Positions 28,123 to 36,776 of a stretch of DNA of 64,000 bases are shown piece by piece. The DNA lies in the NCBI GenBank assembly GCA_027489175.1, contig JAIYAE010000038.1, positions 27,972-91,971 on the forward strand, read 5' to 3'. The position numbers and the translations under genes were made by a program. The stretch comes from Rhodobacter sp. GTDB taxonomy: Bacteria; Pseudomonadota; Alphaproteobacteria; Rhodobacterales; Rhodobacteraceae. The notes under the pieces are model-generated. The model was not told the DNA's origin. It saw only the letters and a list, made by a program, of their open reading frames with translations, and ran no database searches. Position 1 is the first letter of the stretch. Each line of letters starts with the position of its first letter.

Positions 28123-30074
28123 CACACATCCAACTCCTCCACAAACCGCGCGTTCTCCTGGATATACTGGAACCGTAATTCCGGCTTCTTGCCCATCAGG
28201 CGCTCGACGAGGTCGCCGGTCATGCCCGGTTCGTCCTCATCAATGCTCACCCGGATCAGCTTGCGGGTCGCAGGGTTCATCGTGGTGTCTTTCAGGTCCT
28301 TGGCGTCCATCTCTCCCAACCCCTTGAAGCGCTGGACGTCGATCTTGCCTTTGCCTCCCAACCCCTTGGCCATCCAGATCTCTTTCTCCACATCATCGGC
28401 CACATACATCCGTCGCGCGCCTTGGGTCAGCCGGTAAAGGGGCGGGCAGGCGAGGTAGAGGTGGCCCTTGTCGATCAGGGGGCGCATCTGGGTGAAGAAG
28501 AAGGTCATCAGAAGGCTCGCGATATGCGCGCCGTCGACGTCGGCGTCGGTCATGATGATGATCTTTTCATAGCGCAGGTCATCGACCTTGAAGCGGGTGC
28601 CCATCTGGACGCCCAGCGCCTCACAGATATCGCGGATCTCAGAATTGTCGTTCAGCTTGGCCGAAGCCGCACCTAGGACGTTCAGGATCTTGCCCTTGAG
28701 GGGGAGGAGGGCCTGCGTCTCACGGCTGCGGGCGCCTTTGGCTGACCCCCCGGCGCTGTCGCCTTCGACGATGAAAAGTTCGGTGCCTTCGCGGGTCTTG
28801 GAGGAGCAGTCGGTCAGCTTGCCGGGAAGGCGCAGCTTCTTGGTGGCGGTCTTGCGCTGGGTTTCCTTTTCTTCGCGCCGACGCAGGCGTTCTTCGGCGC
28901 GGAGGACGAGGAAATCGAGGATCGCCCCGGCAGAGCGGGGGTCGGCGGCAAGCCAGGTGTCGAAATGGTCACGGACGGCGTTTTCGACCCATTTAGCGGC
29001 TTCCTCGGTGGAAAGCCGGTCCTTGGTCTGGCCGACGAAGCTGGGTTCGCGGATGAAGACCGAGAGGAGCGCGCAGCCGCCGGTGAGGAGGTCGTCGCGG
29101 GTGATGAGGTCGGCCTTGCGGTTCTTCACCCGCTCCCCATAGGCCTTGATGCCCTTGAGGGTGGCGGCCCAGAAGCCGGATTCGTGCGTGCCGCCTTCGG
29201 GCGTGGGGACGGTGTTGCAGTAGGAGTGGAGGAACCCATCCTGCGCGGGGGTCCAATTGATCGCCCATTCGACGGAGCCGGGGATCTGGTACTTCTCCTC
29301 GAAGCTCACCCGCCCGGCGAAGGGACGTTCGGCGTAGGTGGTGATTTTCGACAGCGTGTCGGACAGGTATTGGGCCAGGCCGCCGGGGTAGTGGAAGGTG
29401 GCCTCTTGCGGGGTTTCACCGTCGGCCACGGCGGATTTCCAGCGGATTTCGACGCCGGAGAAGAGGTAGGCCTTGGACCGCGCGAGTTTGTAGAGGCGCG
29501 CGGGTTTCAGGGTCTGGTGGCCGAAAATCTCGGGGTCCGGGTGGAAGGTCACGGTGGTGCCGCGGCGGTTCTGGATCGGGCCGAGTTTCTGGATCGGCCC
29601 GCGGGGGATGCCACGGGAGAAGCTCTGTTCGTAAAGCTCCTTGTTGAGCGCGACCTGCACGGTCATCAGGTCGGAAAGCGCGTTGACGACCGAGGAGCCG
29701 ACGCCGTTGAGGCCGCCAGAGGTGGAATAGGCCTTGTTGGAGAACTTGCCCCCGGCGTGGAGGGTGCAAAGGATCACCTCCAGCGCGGATTTGCCGGGGA
29801 ACTTGGGGTGGGGATCGACGGGGATGCCGCGCCCATTGTCGCGGACGGTGACGGAGTTGTCGTCGTGGAGCTCCAGTTCGATCCGGTTGGCGTGGCCGGC
29901 GACCGCCTCATCCATCGCGTTGTCGAGGATTTCGGCGACCATGTGGTGGAGCGCACGCTCATCCGTGCCGCCGATATACATGCCGGGGCGCTTGCGGACA
30001 GGCTCCAGCCCCTCAAGCACCTCGATCGAGGAGGCGTCATAGGTCTGCGAAGCGCCGGAGAGGAGGTCGTTCAT
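28122..30074 (-). CDS. parE: DNA topoisomerase IV subunit B
   Basis: ATPase subunit of topoisomerase IV, which decatenates daughter chromosomes with ParC. The 650 residues show the GHKL ATPase (EILDNAMDEAVAGHA, DNGRGIPVD, GGLNGVGSSVVNALS), the transducer domain, the TOPRIM domain (VEGDSAGGSAKGAR, TDADVDGAHI) and the conserved tail FRFQYIQENARFVEELD-like end. Length and TOPRIM details fit ParE rather than GyrB. Its stop codon overlaps the start of the TIR-associated membrane gene, so the cassette appears to be co-transcribed with it. Confidence 0.96.
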   Translation of the reverse strand: MNDLLSGASQTYDASSIEVLEGLEPVRKRPGMYIGGTDERALHHMVAEILDNAMDEAVAGHANRIELELHDDNSVTVRDNGRGIPVDPHPKFPGKSALEVILCTLHAGGKFSNKAYSTSGGLNGVGSSVVNALSDLMTVQVALNKELYEQSFSRGIPRGPIQKLGPIQNRRGTTVTFHPDPEIFGHQTLKPARLYKLARSKAYLFSGVEIRWKSAVADGETPQEATFHYPGGLAQYLSDTLSKITTYAERPFAGRVSFEEKYQIPGSVEWAINWTPAQDGFLHSYCNTVPTPEGGTHESGFWAATLKGIKAYGERVKNRKADLITRDDLLTGGCALLSVFIREPSFVGQTKDRLSTEEAAKWVENAVRDHFDTWLAADPRSAGAILDFLVLRAEERLRRREEKETQRKTATKKLRLPGKLTDCSSKTREGTELFIVEGDSAGGSAKGARSRETQALLPLKGKILNVLGAASAKLNDNSEIRDICEALGVQMGTRFKVDDLRYEKIIIMTDADVDGAHIASLLMTFFFTQMRPLIDKGHLYLACPPLYRLTQGARRMYVADDVEKEIWMAKGLGGKGKIDVQRFKGLGEMDAKDLKDTTMNPATRKLIRVSIDEDEPGMTGDLVERLMGKKPELRFQYIQENARFVEELDV

Positions 30075-30195
30075 GGAGGATCACCCTGTTGTTGCAGCCA
30101 TTAGACCACTCGCAGGGGGTGGGGCGCAAGATGTGGGGGGTGGTCGGGCGGGACGCGGCGGCCTAGGTATGGGGAAACCTTGGGAGGATTTGGCG

Positions 30196-31080
30196 ATGCG
30201 GGTGCTGTTCACGGGCGGATCGGGCAAGGCGGGCAAGCATGTGGTGCCGTATCTTGTGGCGCAGGGGCATAAGGTGCTGAACTTTGACCGCGTGCCCCTG
30301 GGGCTGCCGGGGGTGGCGGACCTGCTGGGGGACATCTGCGACGCGGGGCAGGTGTATTCGGCGATGCGGACCCATGCGGGCTATGACGAGATGGAGGACG
30401 GGGCGGCACGGCTGTTCGATGCGGTCGTGCATTTCGCGGCCGTGCCCCGGTATGGCATGGTGCCGGATACCGAGACCTACCGGGTGAACACGGTCGGTAC
30501 CTACAACGTGCTGGAAGCGGCGCTGAAGATGGGGATCCGCAAGGTCATCATCGCATCCTCGGAGACGACCTATGGGGTGTGTTTCAGCGACGGCGAGGTC
30601 GATCCGAAGGTCCTGCCGCTGGAAGAGGACTACGACATCGACCCGATGGACAGCTACGGCATGTCGAAGAAGGTGAACGAGGTCACGGCGCGCAGTTTTC
30701 AGCGGCGGTTCGGGGCGGATGTCTATGCCCTGCGGATCGGGAATGTGGTGGAGCCGCATGAATATGCGACGTTGTTTCCGCCCCTGGCCAGCGATCCGGG
30801 CCTGCGGCGGCGGATCACCTTCAGCTACATCGACGCGCGGGACCTGGGGCAGATCGTGGACCTTTGCCTGAAGAAGGACGGCCTCGGGTTCCAGGTGTTC
30901 AACGCGGTGAATGACGAGAACGCGGTGCCGCAGCCGAACTCGGAACTGCTGCCCCGGTTCTTCCCGAACGTGCCCCTGTCGCGGCCGGTGGGGGAGCGGG
31001 AGGGGCTTCTGTCCAACCGGAAGATCCGGGAGGTGCTGGGGTTTGTTGAGGAGCATCCCTGGCAGAAGTATGTTCCCTGA
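30196..31080 (+). CDS. NAD(P)-dependent extended SDR (sugar epimerase/dehydratase-like)
   Basis: A 294-residue Rossmann oxidoreductase with the glycine-rich cofactor loop FTGGSGKAGKHV (6-17), VVHFAAVPRYG, SSETTYGVCF and the catalytic Y-x3-K in YGMSKK. It belongs with NDP-sugar epimerases and dehydratases, though the exact substrate is unclear and no sugar-synthesis genes adjoin it. The ATG at 30196 is preceded by GGGAGG; earlier starts are not supported. Divergent from parE. Confidence 0.85.
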   Translation: MRVLFTGGSGKAGKHVVPYLVAQGHKVLNFDRVPLGLPGVADLLGDICDAGQVYSAMRTHAGYDEMEDGAARLFDAVVHFAAVPRYGMVPDTETYRVNTVGTYNVLEAALKMGIRKVIIASSETTYGVCFSDGEVDPKVLPLEEDYDIDPMDSYGMSKKVNEVTARSFQRRFGADVYALRIGNVVEPHEYATLFPPLASDPGLRRRITFSYIDARDLGQIVDLCLKKDGLGFQVFNAVNDENAVPQPNSELLPRFFPNVPLSRPVGEREGLLSNRKIREVLGFVEEHPWQKYVP

Positions 31081-31092
31081 ACGGGCGGAGGA

Positions 31093-31134
31093 CCGGGGGG
31101 TTTCACACCCCCCGGACCCCCTGTGGAGTATTTC
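31093..31134 (+). repeat. Interspersed palindromic repeat after the SDR gene
   Basis: CCGGGGGG-TTTCACA-CCCCCCGG hairpin followed by ACCCCCTGTGGAGTATTT. Plus orientation. With the reverse copy at 32163-32200 it brackets the DJ-1/PfpI gene. Confidence 0.8.
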
Positions 31135-31142
31135 TGAAAAGA

Positions 31143-31471
31143 GCAAATCAGGACCTCAGTAAGGGGCTTCTAAGGTTCATGCGGCGTTGAGGACGGTTGC
31201 GCCACTGATGCGGCAGAGGCAGCGGGTGTCAGTGAGGGGTTCGCGGTGCCACTGTCACGCCCACAAGGTGCGCGTTGGCGTTTATCGGGTGTCGCGCACA
31301 TTGTTGCAGGTTGGTTTGGCAGTGCTGGCGGGGAAGGCGATGCCCGCGAAGGGCAACACGCTGCGCAGATTGGGCTTCTGCAGGGCGTTGATCTTGCGGG
31401 GCTGGGCAACGTAAGAAACAGCGTGACGTTCCCGACCAGGCAATAGGCACCCAAGGGGGCGAAGGACGGCC
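31143..31471. other. 330-bp gene-free stretch upstream of the DJ-1/PfpI gene
   Basis: Several short frames on both strands cross this region, but none has a plausible start, composition or family resemblance. It may be decayed coding sequence. The immediate leader of the next gene includes AAGGGGGCGAAGGA as a ribosome-binding site. Confidence 0.4.
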
Positions 31472-32080
31472 ATGCGCAAAATCGCAGCGTTGATTTATCC
31501 AGACTTCGAGCTGCTCGACCTGTTCGGCCCGCTGGAAATGTTCGGTATGCTTGGCAGCGACTACGCTTTGACACTTGTCGCTGAGGCGCCGGGACCGGTG
31601 CGCAGCGGTCAGGGACCATCCGCCTTCGCAGACAAGACCATCAATGATGGGGCGGACTACGACATCCTGTTTGTGCCGGGCGGAATGGGCACGCGGCGAG
31701 AGGTTGGAAACCCGGTCCTGCTTGACTGGATCGCCCGCACGTCTGAGCAAGCAGAGTTCACTCTAAGCGTCTGCACCGGAAGCGCGCTCTTGGCCAAAGC
31801 AGGGGCATTGGATGGACGCCGCGCCACGACAAACAAGATGGCCTTCGATTGGGTGACGGCACAGGGGCCAAATGTGCGCTGGGTCCGGCAGGCGCGCTGG
31901 GTCGAAGATGGCAAATTCATCACGTCATCTGGCGTGTCAGCCGGCATGGACATGGCGCTGGGTGCAATCTCCCTGATGCACGGTGATGAAACGGCGGAAA
32001 AGGTTGCCAGGTGGAGTGAATATGCTTGGCAGAAGGATCGACATTTTGATCCTTTTGCCAAGCTGCATGGACCAACGTGA
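31472..32080 (+). CDS. DJ-1/PfpI family protein, isonitrile hydratase-like
   Basis: A 202-residue DJ-1/PfpI protein. It begins KIAALIYPDFELLDLFGPLE, has LFVPGGMGTR and the nucleophile-elbow cysteine C101 in SVCTGSALLAKAG, the pattern of isonitrile hydratase InhA and the amidase-like domain of GlxA/AraC regulators. No HTH is present. It may hydrate isonitriles or act on small reactive compounds. GC content looks a little lower than its neighbours, and the gene is bracketed by inverted copies of a genome repeat. GGGGGCGAAGGA precedes the ATG. Confidence 0.82.
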   Translation: MRKIAALIYPDFELLDLFGPLEMFGMLGSDYALTLVAEAPGPVRSGQGPSAFADKTINDGADYDILFVPGGMGTRREVGNPVLLDWIARTSEQAEFTLSVCTGSALLAKAGALDGRRATTNKMAFDWVTAQGPNVRWVRQARWVEDGKFITSSGVSAGMDMALGAISLMHGDETAEKVARWSEYAWQKDRHFDPFAKLHGPT

Positions 32081-32162
32081 TGGGGTCTTGCGAACTGGGC
32101 AACACTCGGCGTTTGCCACACTGGCACCCCTGACGAAGGGGCCACGGGCTTTCAGCTGTCTC

Positions 32163-32200
32163 CAAATATCCCACGGGGGTGCGGGGGTGTGAAACCCCCG
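32163..32200 (-). repeat. Interspersed palindromic repeat, reverse copy
   Basis: CAAATATCCCACGGGGGTGC then GGGGG-TGTGAAA-CCCCC: the reverse complement of the copies at 19722 and 44598. It lies between convergent genes and probably terminates both. Confidence 0.8.
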
Positions 32201-32218
32201 CTCCTGTGAGGTCAAACC

Positions 32219-32878
32219 TCACGCAGGTTCGGCCATCCTCGCCGCCCACATCTTCTTGAACGCAGGCCGCGCCTGACAGCCCTCCAGCCACGCCTTCACC
32301 GCCGGGAACTCGCCCAGCAGCGTTGGGTGGCCCTGAGCGTAGCGCAGGCATTCGGCGAGGTTGAGGTCGGCCACGGTGAAGCGGTCGCCGACGAGGTGGC
32401 TGTGCTGGCCCAGGTGCGCCTCAAGCCGTTTCAGCGGGCGGCGGAGTTTTTCGGCGCAGATCGCGATGGTGGCCTGGCCTTCGGGGGTCTTGTCGCCCCC
32501 TGCCCCGGTGATGTTCAAAATCTCCAGCGCGTGGCCTTCGACCGCGGTGACGGCGAGGAGGGTCCATTGGTCGATCAGCGCCGCCTCGGCCGCGGTTTTG
32601 GGGCCAAGATCGCCGCCGCGGGTACGGGCAAGGTGGTTGGTGATGGACAGCGATTCCGTCAGGGTCAGGTCACCCTCGACATAGGCGGGAATCTGGCCTT
32701 GCGGGTTCACGGCCAGGAACGCCGCCGAGGTGGTGTTCAACGGCGCATCCGGGGCGCTGGCTTGCGGCAGGCGGTAGCTCTGGATCACCGGAACATGGGT
32801 AAAGGGCAGATCCAATTCATATAAAAGCCAGATCGGGCGCGAGGCGCGGGACCGGAAGACGCCGTAAAGGGTAATCAT
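32219..32878 (-). CDS. Glutathione S-transferase family protein
   Basis: A 219-residue GST with an N-terminal thioredoxin-like domain (MITLYGVFRSRASRPIWLL, NPQGQIPAYVEGDLTLTESLSI, the glutathione-binding cis-Pro and Glu-Ser) and an all-alpha C-terminal domain (HLVGDRFTVADLNLAECLRYA). A catalytic Ser/Cys near residue 11-14 is plausible (FRSRAS). Class and substrate are unclear. ATG 32878 is the family start; the longer upstream frame would overlap the divergent LuxR-type gene. Confidence 0.9.
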   Translation of the reverse strand: MITLYGVFRSRASRPIWLLYELDLPFTHVPVIQSYRLPQASAPDAPLNTTSAAFLAVNPQGQIPAYVEGDLTLTESLSITNHLARTRGGDLGPKTAAEAALIDQWTLLAVTAVEGHALEILNITGAGGDKTPEGQATIAICAEKLRRPLKRLEAHLGQHSHLVGDRFTVADLNLAECLRYAQGHPTLLGEFPAVKAWLEGCQARPAFKKMWAARMAEPA

Positions 32879-33034
32879 CGGGGGGTTCCTGCAAAGAGGG
32901 TCAAGCGGGGCGCTGGCAAGGCAAGGGGCCTGGCTGGCTTCGATCAGGCTAGGCCGTCTTTCAGCCGAGAAAAAGGGGGGTCTGCGGCATGGCGGCGTCT
33001 TGATGTGGCCCGCTGCCTGACGCAGGGTCACCGC

Positions 33035-34798
33035 ATGACCGAGTCAACGCCGCACACCCTGACTGCCACTTTCGCCGATCGCGACCACCGGGCCGAGATC
33101 GTTGAACGCCTTTATGACGTGGCGGTGGACCCGATCCGCCTGGAAGAGCTGTTGGAGGTCTGGGAAGGCCGGGCCGGCCCGTTGCGCGTCGGGCCGGTCG
33201 AAAGCGCGATCCCGCTGGAAGACCCCGAGATTGAGGCGCATCTGGCCCGGGCCACGGTGTTTCTGGACCGGCTTGAGGCGGCAGAGGACCAGACAGCCGC
33301 GCGGTCGGTGCTGGAAGACATCCCCCGGTCGGCCGCGTTCCTCAGCGATGGGGGGGCGGTGCTGGTCGGCTGCAACCGGGCGGCGCGGGTGGCCTTTGGC
33401 GTGGCCGAAGGCGGGCCATTTGCCGATCTGCCGTTCGAGGCGGAAGACCGCGCGCTGCTGGCGGGCGTGGTCCGCAGGGTCGCCTCGCGCAAAGCGGAGA
33501 AGGTGGTCACGTTGCGCATCCGGTCCACGGTGACCGGCAGTCCGGTCATTCTGCGGGTCAGTCCGGTGGACGGGGGGGACGCGCGGCCGCTGGCGCTGGT
33601 CGTCTCGACCGAGCTGGTCTGGCCGGAAGGGTTCCAGACCACGGTGCAGGAAGCCTTTGGCCTGACCACGGCCGAGGTCGAAATCGTGCGCGGCGTGACG
33701 CTGGGCCTGCCCTTGCGCGACATTGCCGAAGCCCGCGGCAGATCGCTGGAGACGGTGCGGACGCAGGTCCGGTCGGTCCTGGCCAAGACGGAAACGCACA
33801 GCCAGTCGGAACTGGTGCGGGTGGTTCTTGGGCTGATGGATGTGGCGCTGATCCCGGTGCGGGGTGGTGCCGCACTGCAGGGTCGCAGCACGCTGGTGCC
33901 ACGGGCCTTGCGAGAGATGCGGACCTCGGACGGGCGACGGCTGACCTGGATCGAGTTTGGCGATCCGCAAGGCATGCCGGTCCTGTACCTGCACCTCGAT
34001 TTCGGGCTGATCCGCTGGCCGGCGACGGCAGAGCGGGCCGCGGCCAGCCGGGGGATGCGCGTCATCGTGCCGGTGCGCGCGGGCTATGGCCGGACCGACG
34101 CCTTGCCCAAGGGCGAGGACCATCTGGCGGGCGTCACCCGCGACTATGCGGCGGTGCTGGACCATCTGGGGGTCAAGGGCGCGGTGGCCATTCCCCTGGG
34201 GGCGGACCTGCGCTTTGCGATGAACCTGTCGATCCAGCGGCCCGACCTTGTGCGCGCCATCGTGGGTGCGGCCTGCCAGTTGCCCCTGCGCAGCGCCGCG
34301 CAATATGAGCGGATGGACAAGTGGCAGCGCTTCATCCTGGCCAATGCGCGCTATGCGCCGCGCGTCCTGCCATTCCTGGTGCAGGCGGGCTTCAGCCTCG
34401 CGCGGCGGCTGGGCAAGGAGGCGTTCTTTCGTCAGGTGAACGGCGGCAGCCCCGCCGACATGGAAACCTTCGACCGGCCCGAAGTGCGGGCGGCGGTGCT
34501 GGAAGGGTCCGACGTCTGCCTGGCGGCGAAATGGTCGGCGCATGCGGCCTTCACGGCGGAATGCATCGGGTCGGAAAAGGACTGGTCGGCGGTGGTGCGC
34601 GCGGTGCGGGTGCCGGTCCTGCTGTTGCAGGGCGACCAGGACCCGCAATCCCCCGTCGCCACGATTCGGGAACTGGCCGTCGATTACCCGCATCTGGAGG
34701 TGCGCTTCTTGCCGGGAACGGGACAGCTTCTGTTCATGGCGGAATGGCCGCAGGTGCTGGATGCGGTTCAGGCCATGGCCGGCGCACGCGCCGCCTGA
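33035..34798 (+). CDS. LuxR-type HTH regulator fused to a degenerate alpha/beta-hydrolase domain
   Basis: A 587-residue fusion. Residues about 90-195 look PAS-like (FLSDGGAVLVGCNRAARVAFG, LRVSPVDGGDARPLALVV). Residues about 205-265 are a LuxR-type HTH (LTTAEVEIVRGVTLGLPLRD, SLETVRTQVRSVLAKT). Residues about 300-587 are an alpha/beta hydrolase. In place of the GxSxG elbow stands PLGADLR with D391, the acid region keeps LLLQGDQDP, and the normally invariant catalytic His is Gln (Q564 in PGTGQLLF). The hydrolase part is therefore probably a ligand-binding sensor rather than an enzyme. ATG 33035 is preferred to a GTG at 33005. Divergent from the GST gene, a possible target. Confidence 0.85.
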   Translation: MTESTPHTLTATFADRDHRAEIVERLYDVAVDPIRLEELLEVWEGRAGPLRVGPVESAIPLEDPEIEAHLARATVFLDRLEAAEDQTAARSVLEDIPRSAAFLSDGGAVLVGCNRAARVAFGVAEGGPFADLPFEAEDRALLAGVVRRVASRKAEKVVTLRIRSTVTGSPVILRVSPVDGGDARPLALVVSTELVWPEGFQTTVQEAFGLTTAEVEIVRGVTLGLPLRDIAEARGRSLETVRTQVRSVLAKTETHSQSELVRVVLGLMDVALIPVRGGAALQGRSTLVPRALREMRTSDGRRLTWIEFGDPQGMPVLYLHLDFGLIRWPATAERAAASRGMRVIVPVRAGYGRTDALPKGEDHLAGVTRDYAAVLDHLGVKGAVAIPLGADLRFAMNLSIQRPDLVRAIVGAACQLPLRSAAQYERMDKWQRFILANARYAPRVLPFLVQAGFSLARRLGKEAFFRQVNGGSPADMETFDRPEVRAAVLEGSDVCLAAKWSAHAAFTAECIGSEKDWSAVVRAVRVPVLLLQGDQDPQSPVATIRELAVDYPHLEVRFLPGTGQLLFMAEWPQVLDAVQAMAGARAA

Positions 34799-34915
34799 CG
34801 GAAATCCTGCAGCCCTACCGCAGATGGGGTATGTGCCGCCACGCAGCCCTCGCTAGGCTTTGGGTGCTGCGGTGGATTGGCAGCAAAGGCTTTCTTGGAA
34901 GAACATTCGAAATCA

Positions 34916-34959
34916 GGGGCGGCAGGATCTGGAAACCTGCTGCCCCGCTTCTTTTTTTT
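34916..34959 (+). terminator. Strong Rho-independent terminator after the LuxR-hydrolase gene
   Basis: GGGGCGGCAGG (34916-34926) pairs perfectly with CCTGCTGCCCC-type arm (34936-34946, one G-T or mismatch at most), followed by CTTCTTTTTTTTG. It separates the regulator from ppk2. Confidence 0.85.
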
Positions 34960-35049
34960 GCGCCCGCGTTTGACAGGGATCAATGCGATGGCCCGACGGC
35001 TTTGCTGATCTGTTACAAGGACAAAAGGAACACGATCACGGGGGCAAAG

Positions 35050-35979
35050 ATGGACGGCAGCAAAACAGACACTCCCCAGACCGCCGCTGACACCGGGGCC
35101 ACGACGGGGCCGCGGACCTTTCCGGCGGTGAACGCCCCGCCGTTGCGGCAGGCCTTTGAATCTGGCCGCTACCCCTATGCACGGTTGATGGGCCGCGCCA
35201 CCTATGAGGCGGAAAAGGCGCGGCTACAGGCCGAGCTTCTGAAGGTCCAGATCTGGGCGCAGGAGACCGGGCAGAAGTTCGTCATCCTGATGGAAGGCCG
35301 CGATGCCGCCGGCAAGGGCGGCACCATCAAGCGCTTCATGGAGCATCTGAACCCCCGCTATGCCCGGGTCTGCGCGCTGTCCAAACCCTCGGACGTGGAG
35401 AAAGGCCAATGGTTCTTTCAACGCTACATCGCGCATCTGCCGACAGCGGGGGAAATGGTCTTCTACGACCGCAGCTGGTACAACCGCGCGGGGGTGGAGC
35501 GGGTGATGGGCTTCTGCACCCCGTCGGAGTACCTGGAATTCATGCGCCAGGCGCCGGAGCTGGAGCGGATGCTGGTCCGGTCCGGCATCCGGCTGCACAA
35601 ATACTGGTTCAGCGTCACGCGGGAAGAGCAGCGCACCCGCTTTATCGCCCGCGAAACCGACCCGTTGAAGATGTGGAAGCTGTCGCCGATCGACAAAGCC
35701 AGCCTTGACCGCTGGGACGATTATACCGAGGCGAAGGAGGCAATGTTCTTCTACACCGACACCGCCGATGCGCCCTGGGTGATCGTCAAATCCGATGACA
35801 AGAAACGCGCACGGCTGAACTGCATGAAGCATTTCCTGTCGACGGTCGATTACCCGAACAAGGACCACGCGGCCATAGGCACCCCCGACCCCCTGATCGT
35901 GGGGCGGGCGGCGCAGGTGCTGGGGGCCGTGTCCGACATCTATGACGCAGCCACCCACCCGGCGATGCAACGCGGCTGA
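35050..35979 (+). CDS. ppk2: Polyphosphate kinase 2
   Basis: Transfers phosphate between polyphosphate and nucleoside diphosphates. A 309-residue class I PPK2 single domain with Walker A MEGRDAAGKGGTIKRF (about 79-94), the lid HLNPR and Walker B FYDRSWYNRAGVERVMGF. The variable 40-residue N-terminus is Thr/Ala-rich. The frame is open far upstream, but ATG 35050 is the first start past the terminator and fits the family. ADP or GDP preference cannot be told from sequence. Confidence 0.94.
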   Translation: MDGSKTDTPQTAADTGATTGPRTFPAVNAPPLRQAFESGRYPYARLMGRATYEAEKARLQAELLKVQIWAQETGQKFVILMEGRDAAGKGGTIKRFMEHLNPRYARVCALSKPSDVEKGQWFFQRYIAHLPTAGEMVFYDRSWYNRAGVERVMGFCTPSEYLEFMRQAPELERMLVRSGIRLHKYWFSVTREEQRTRFIARETDPLKMWKLSPIDKASLDRWDDYTEAKEAMFFYTDTADAPWVIVKSDDKKRARLNCMKHFLSTVDYPNKDHAAIGTPDPLIVGRAAQVLGAVSDIYDAATHPAMQRG

Positions 35980-36128
35980 GGGCGGGTTACAGGTGGAGCG
36001 CTGACGCGCAAGACTTTTGTCTCGTCGTCGGGCATGCGCCCTCCTCCTCGGCGAAGGGGGCGGGGCTTTTCGCCGCCGAGCACCGGCCCCCCTTGGCGAA
36101 GGCCGTGCCGACGCTTACGTTGCGCGCC

Positions 36129-36776
36129 ATGCGTGGCATTGCAGCGATCCTTGGCGTTCTGACGGCGGGCCCGGTGTTGGCCCATCCGCATGTCTTCATC
36201 GATACCGGGATTGAAGTGCTGATCAACGACCGGAACGAGGCGACCGGGCTGCGGATCAGCTGGACCTATGACGATCTCTATTCCCTCTTCATCATCGGCG
36301 ACATGGGGCTGGACCCCGATTGGGATGGCGTCCTGACGCCTGAGGAATCGGCGCGGCTGGCCGGGTTCGACATGCAATGGGACCCAAGCTTTCTGGGCGA
36401 TACCTATGCCTTGGTCAACGATACCGAACTGGCCCTGTCGCGGCCAACGGACTTTGGGGCAAGCTATGCCAAGGGGCGCATCACCTCGACCCACCTTCGG
36501 ACCTTTGACAAGCCAGTGCCGCTGGGGGCGGTGCCCTTGATCGTGCAAGTCTATGATCCGGGCTATTACAGCGCCTATACCATCGTGGGCGACGCGGTGC
36601 TGACCGGTGGGGCGGGCTGCCTGGCCGAGACCTTCGTCCCCGACATTGATGCCGCGGACGCGGCGCTGCTGGCCGCATTGCAGGAATTTACCCCCGATGT
36701 GGACCTTGAGATGAGCTTTCCCGCCGTTGGCAAGAACTATGCCGAAGAGGTTCGCGTGACATGTCCGGCACGATAG
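36129..36776 (+). CDS. DUF1007 periplasmic protein (ZevA-like metal partner)
   Basis: A 215-residue exported protein with signal peptide RGIAAILGVLTAGPVLA and mature N-terminus HPHVFIDTG, an HPH metal-binding-like motif typical of DUF1007. An EF-hand-like acidic stretch follows (DMGLDPDWDGVLTPEE). It overlaps the NicO transporter gene by 16 bases. This pairing corresponds to ZevA-ZevB, implicated in zinc acquisition in Haemophilus. Metal specificity here is inferred. Confidence 0.85.
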   Translation: MRGIAAILGVLTAGPVLAHPHVFIDTGIEVLINDRNEATGLRISWTYDDLYSLFIIGDMGLDPDWDGVLTPEESARLAGFDMQWDPSFLGDTYALVNDTELALSRPTDFGASYAKGRITSTHLRTFDKPVPLGAVPLIVQVYDPGYYSAYTIVGDAVLTGGAGCLAETFVPDIDAADAALLAALQEFTPDVDLEMSFPAVGKNYAEEVRVTCPAR

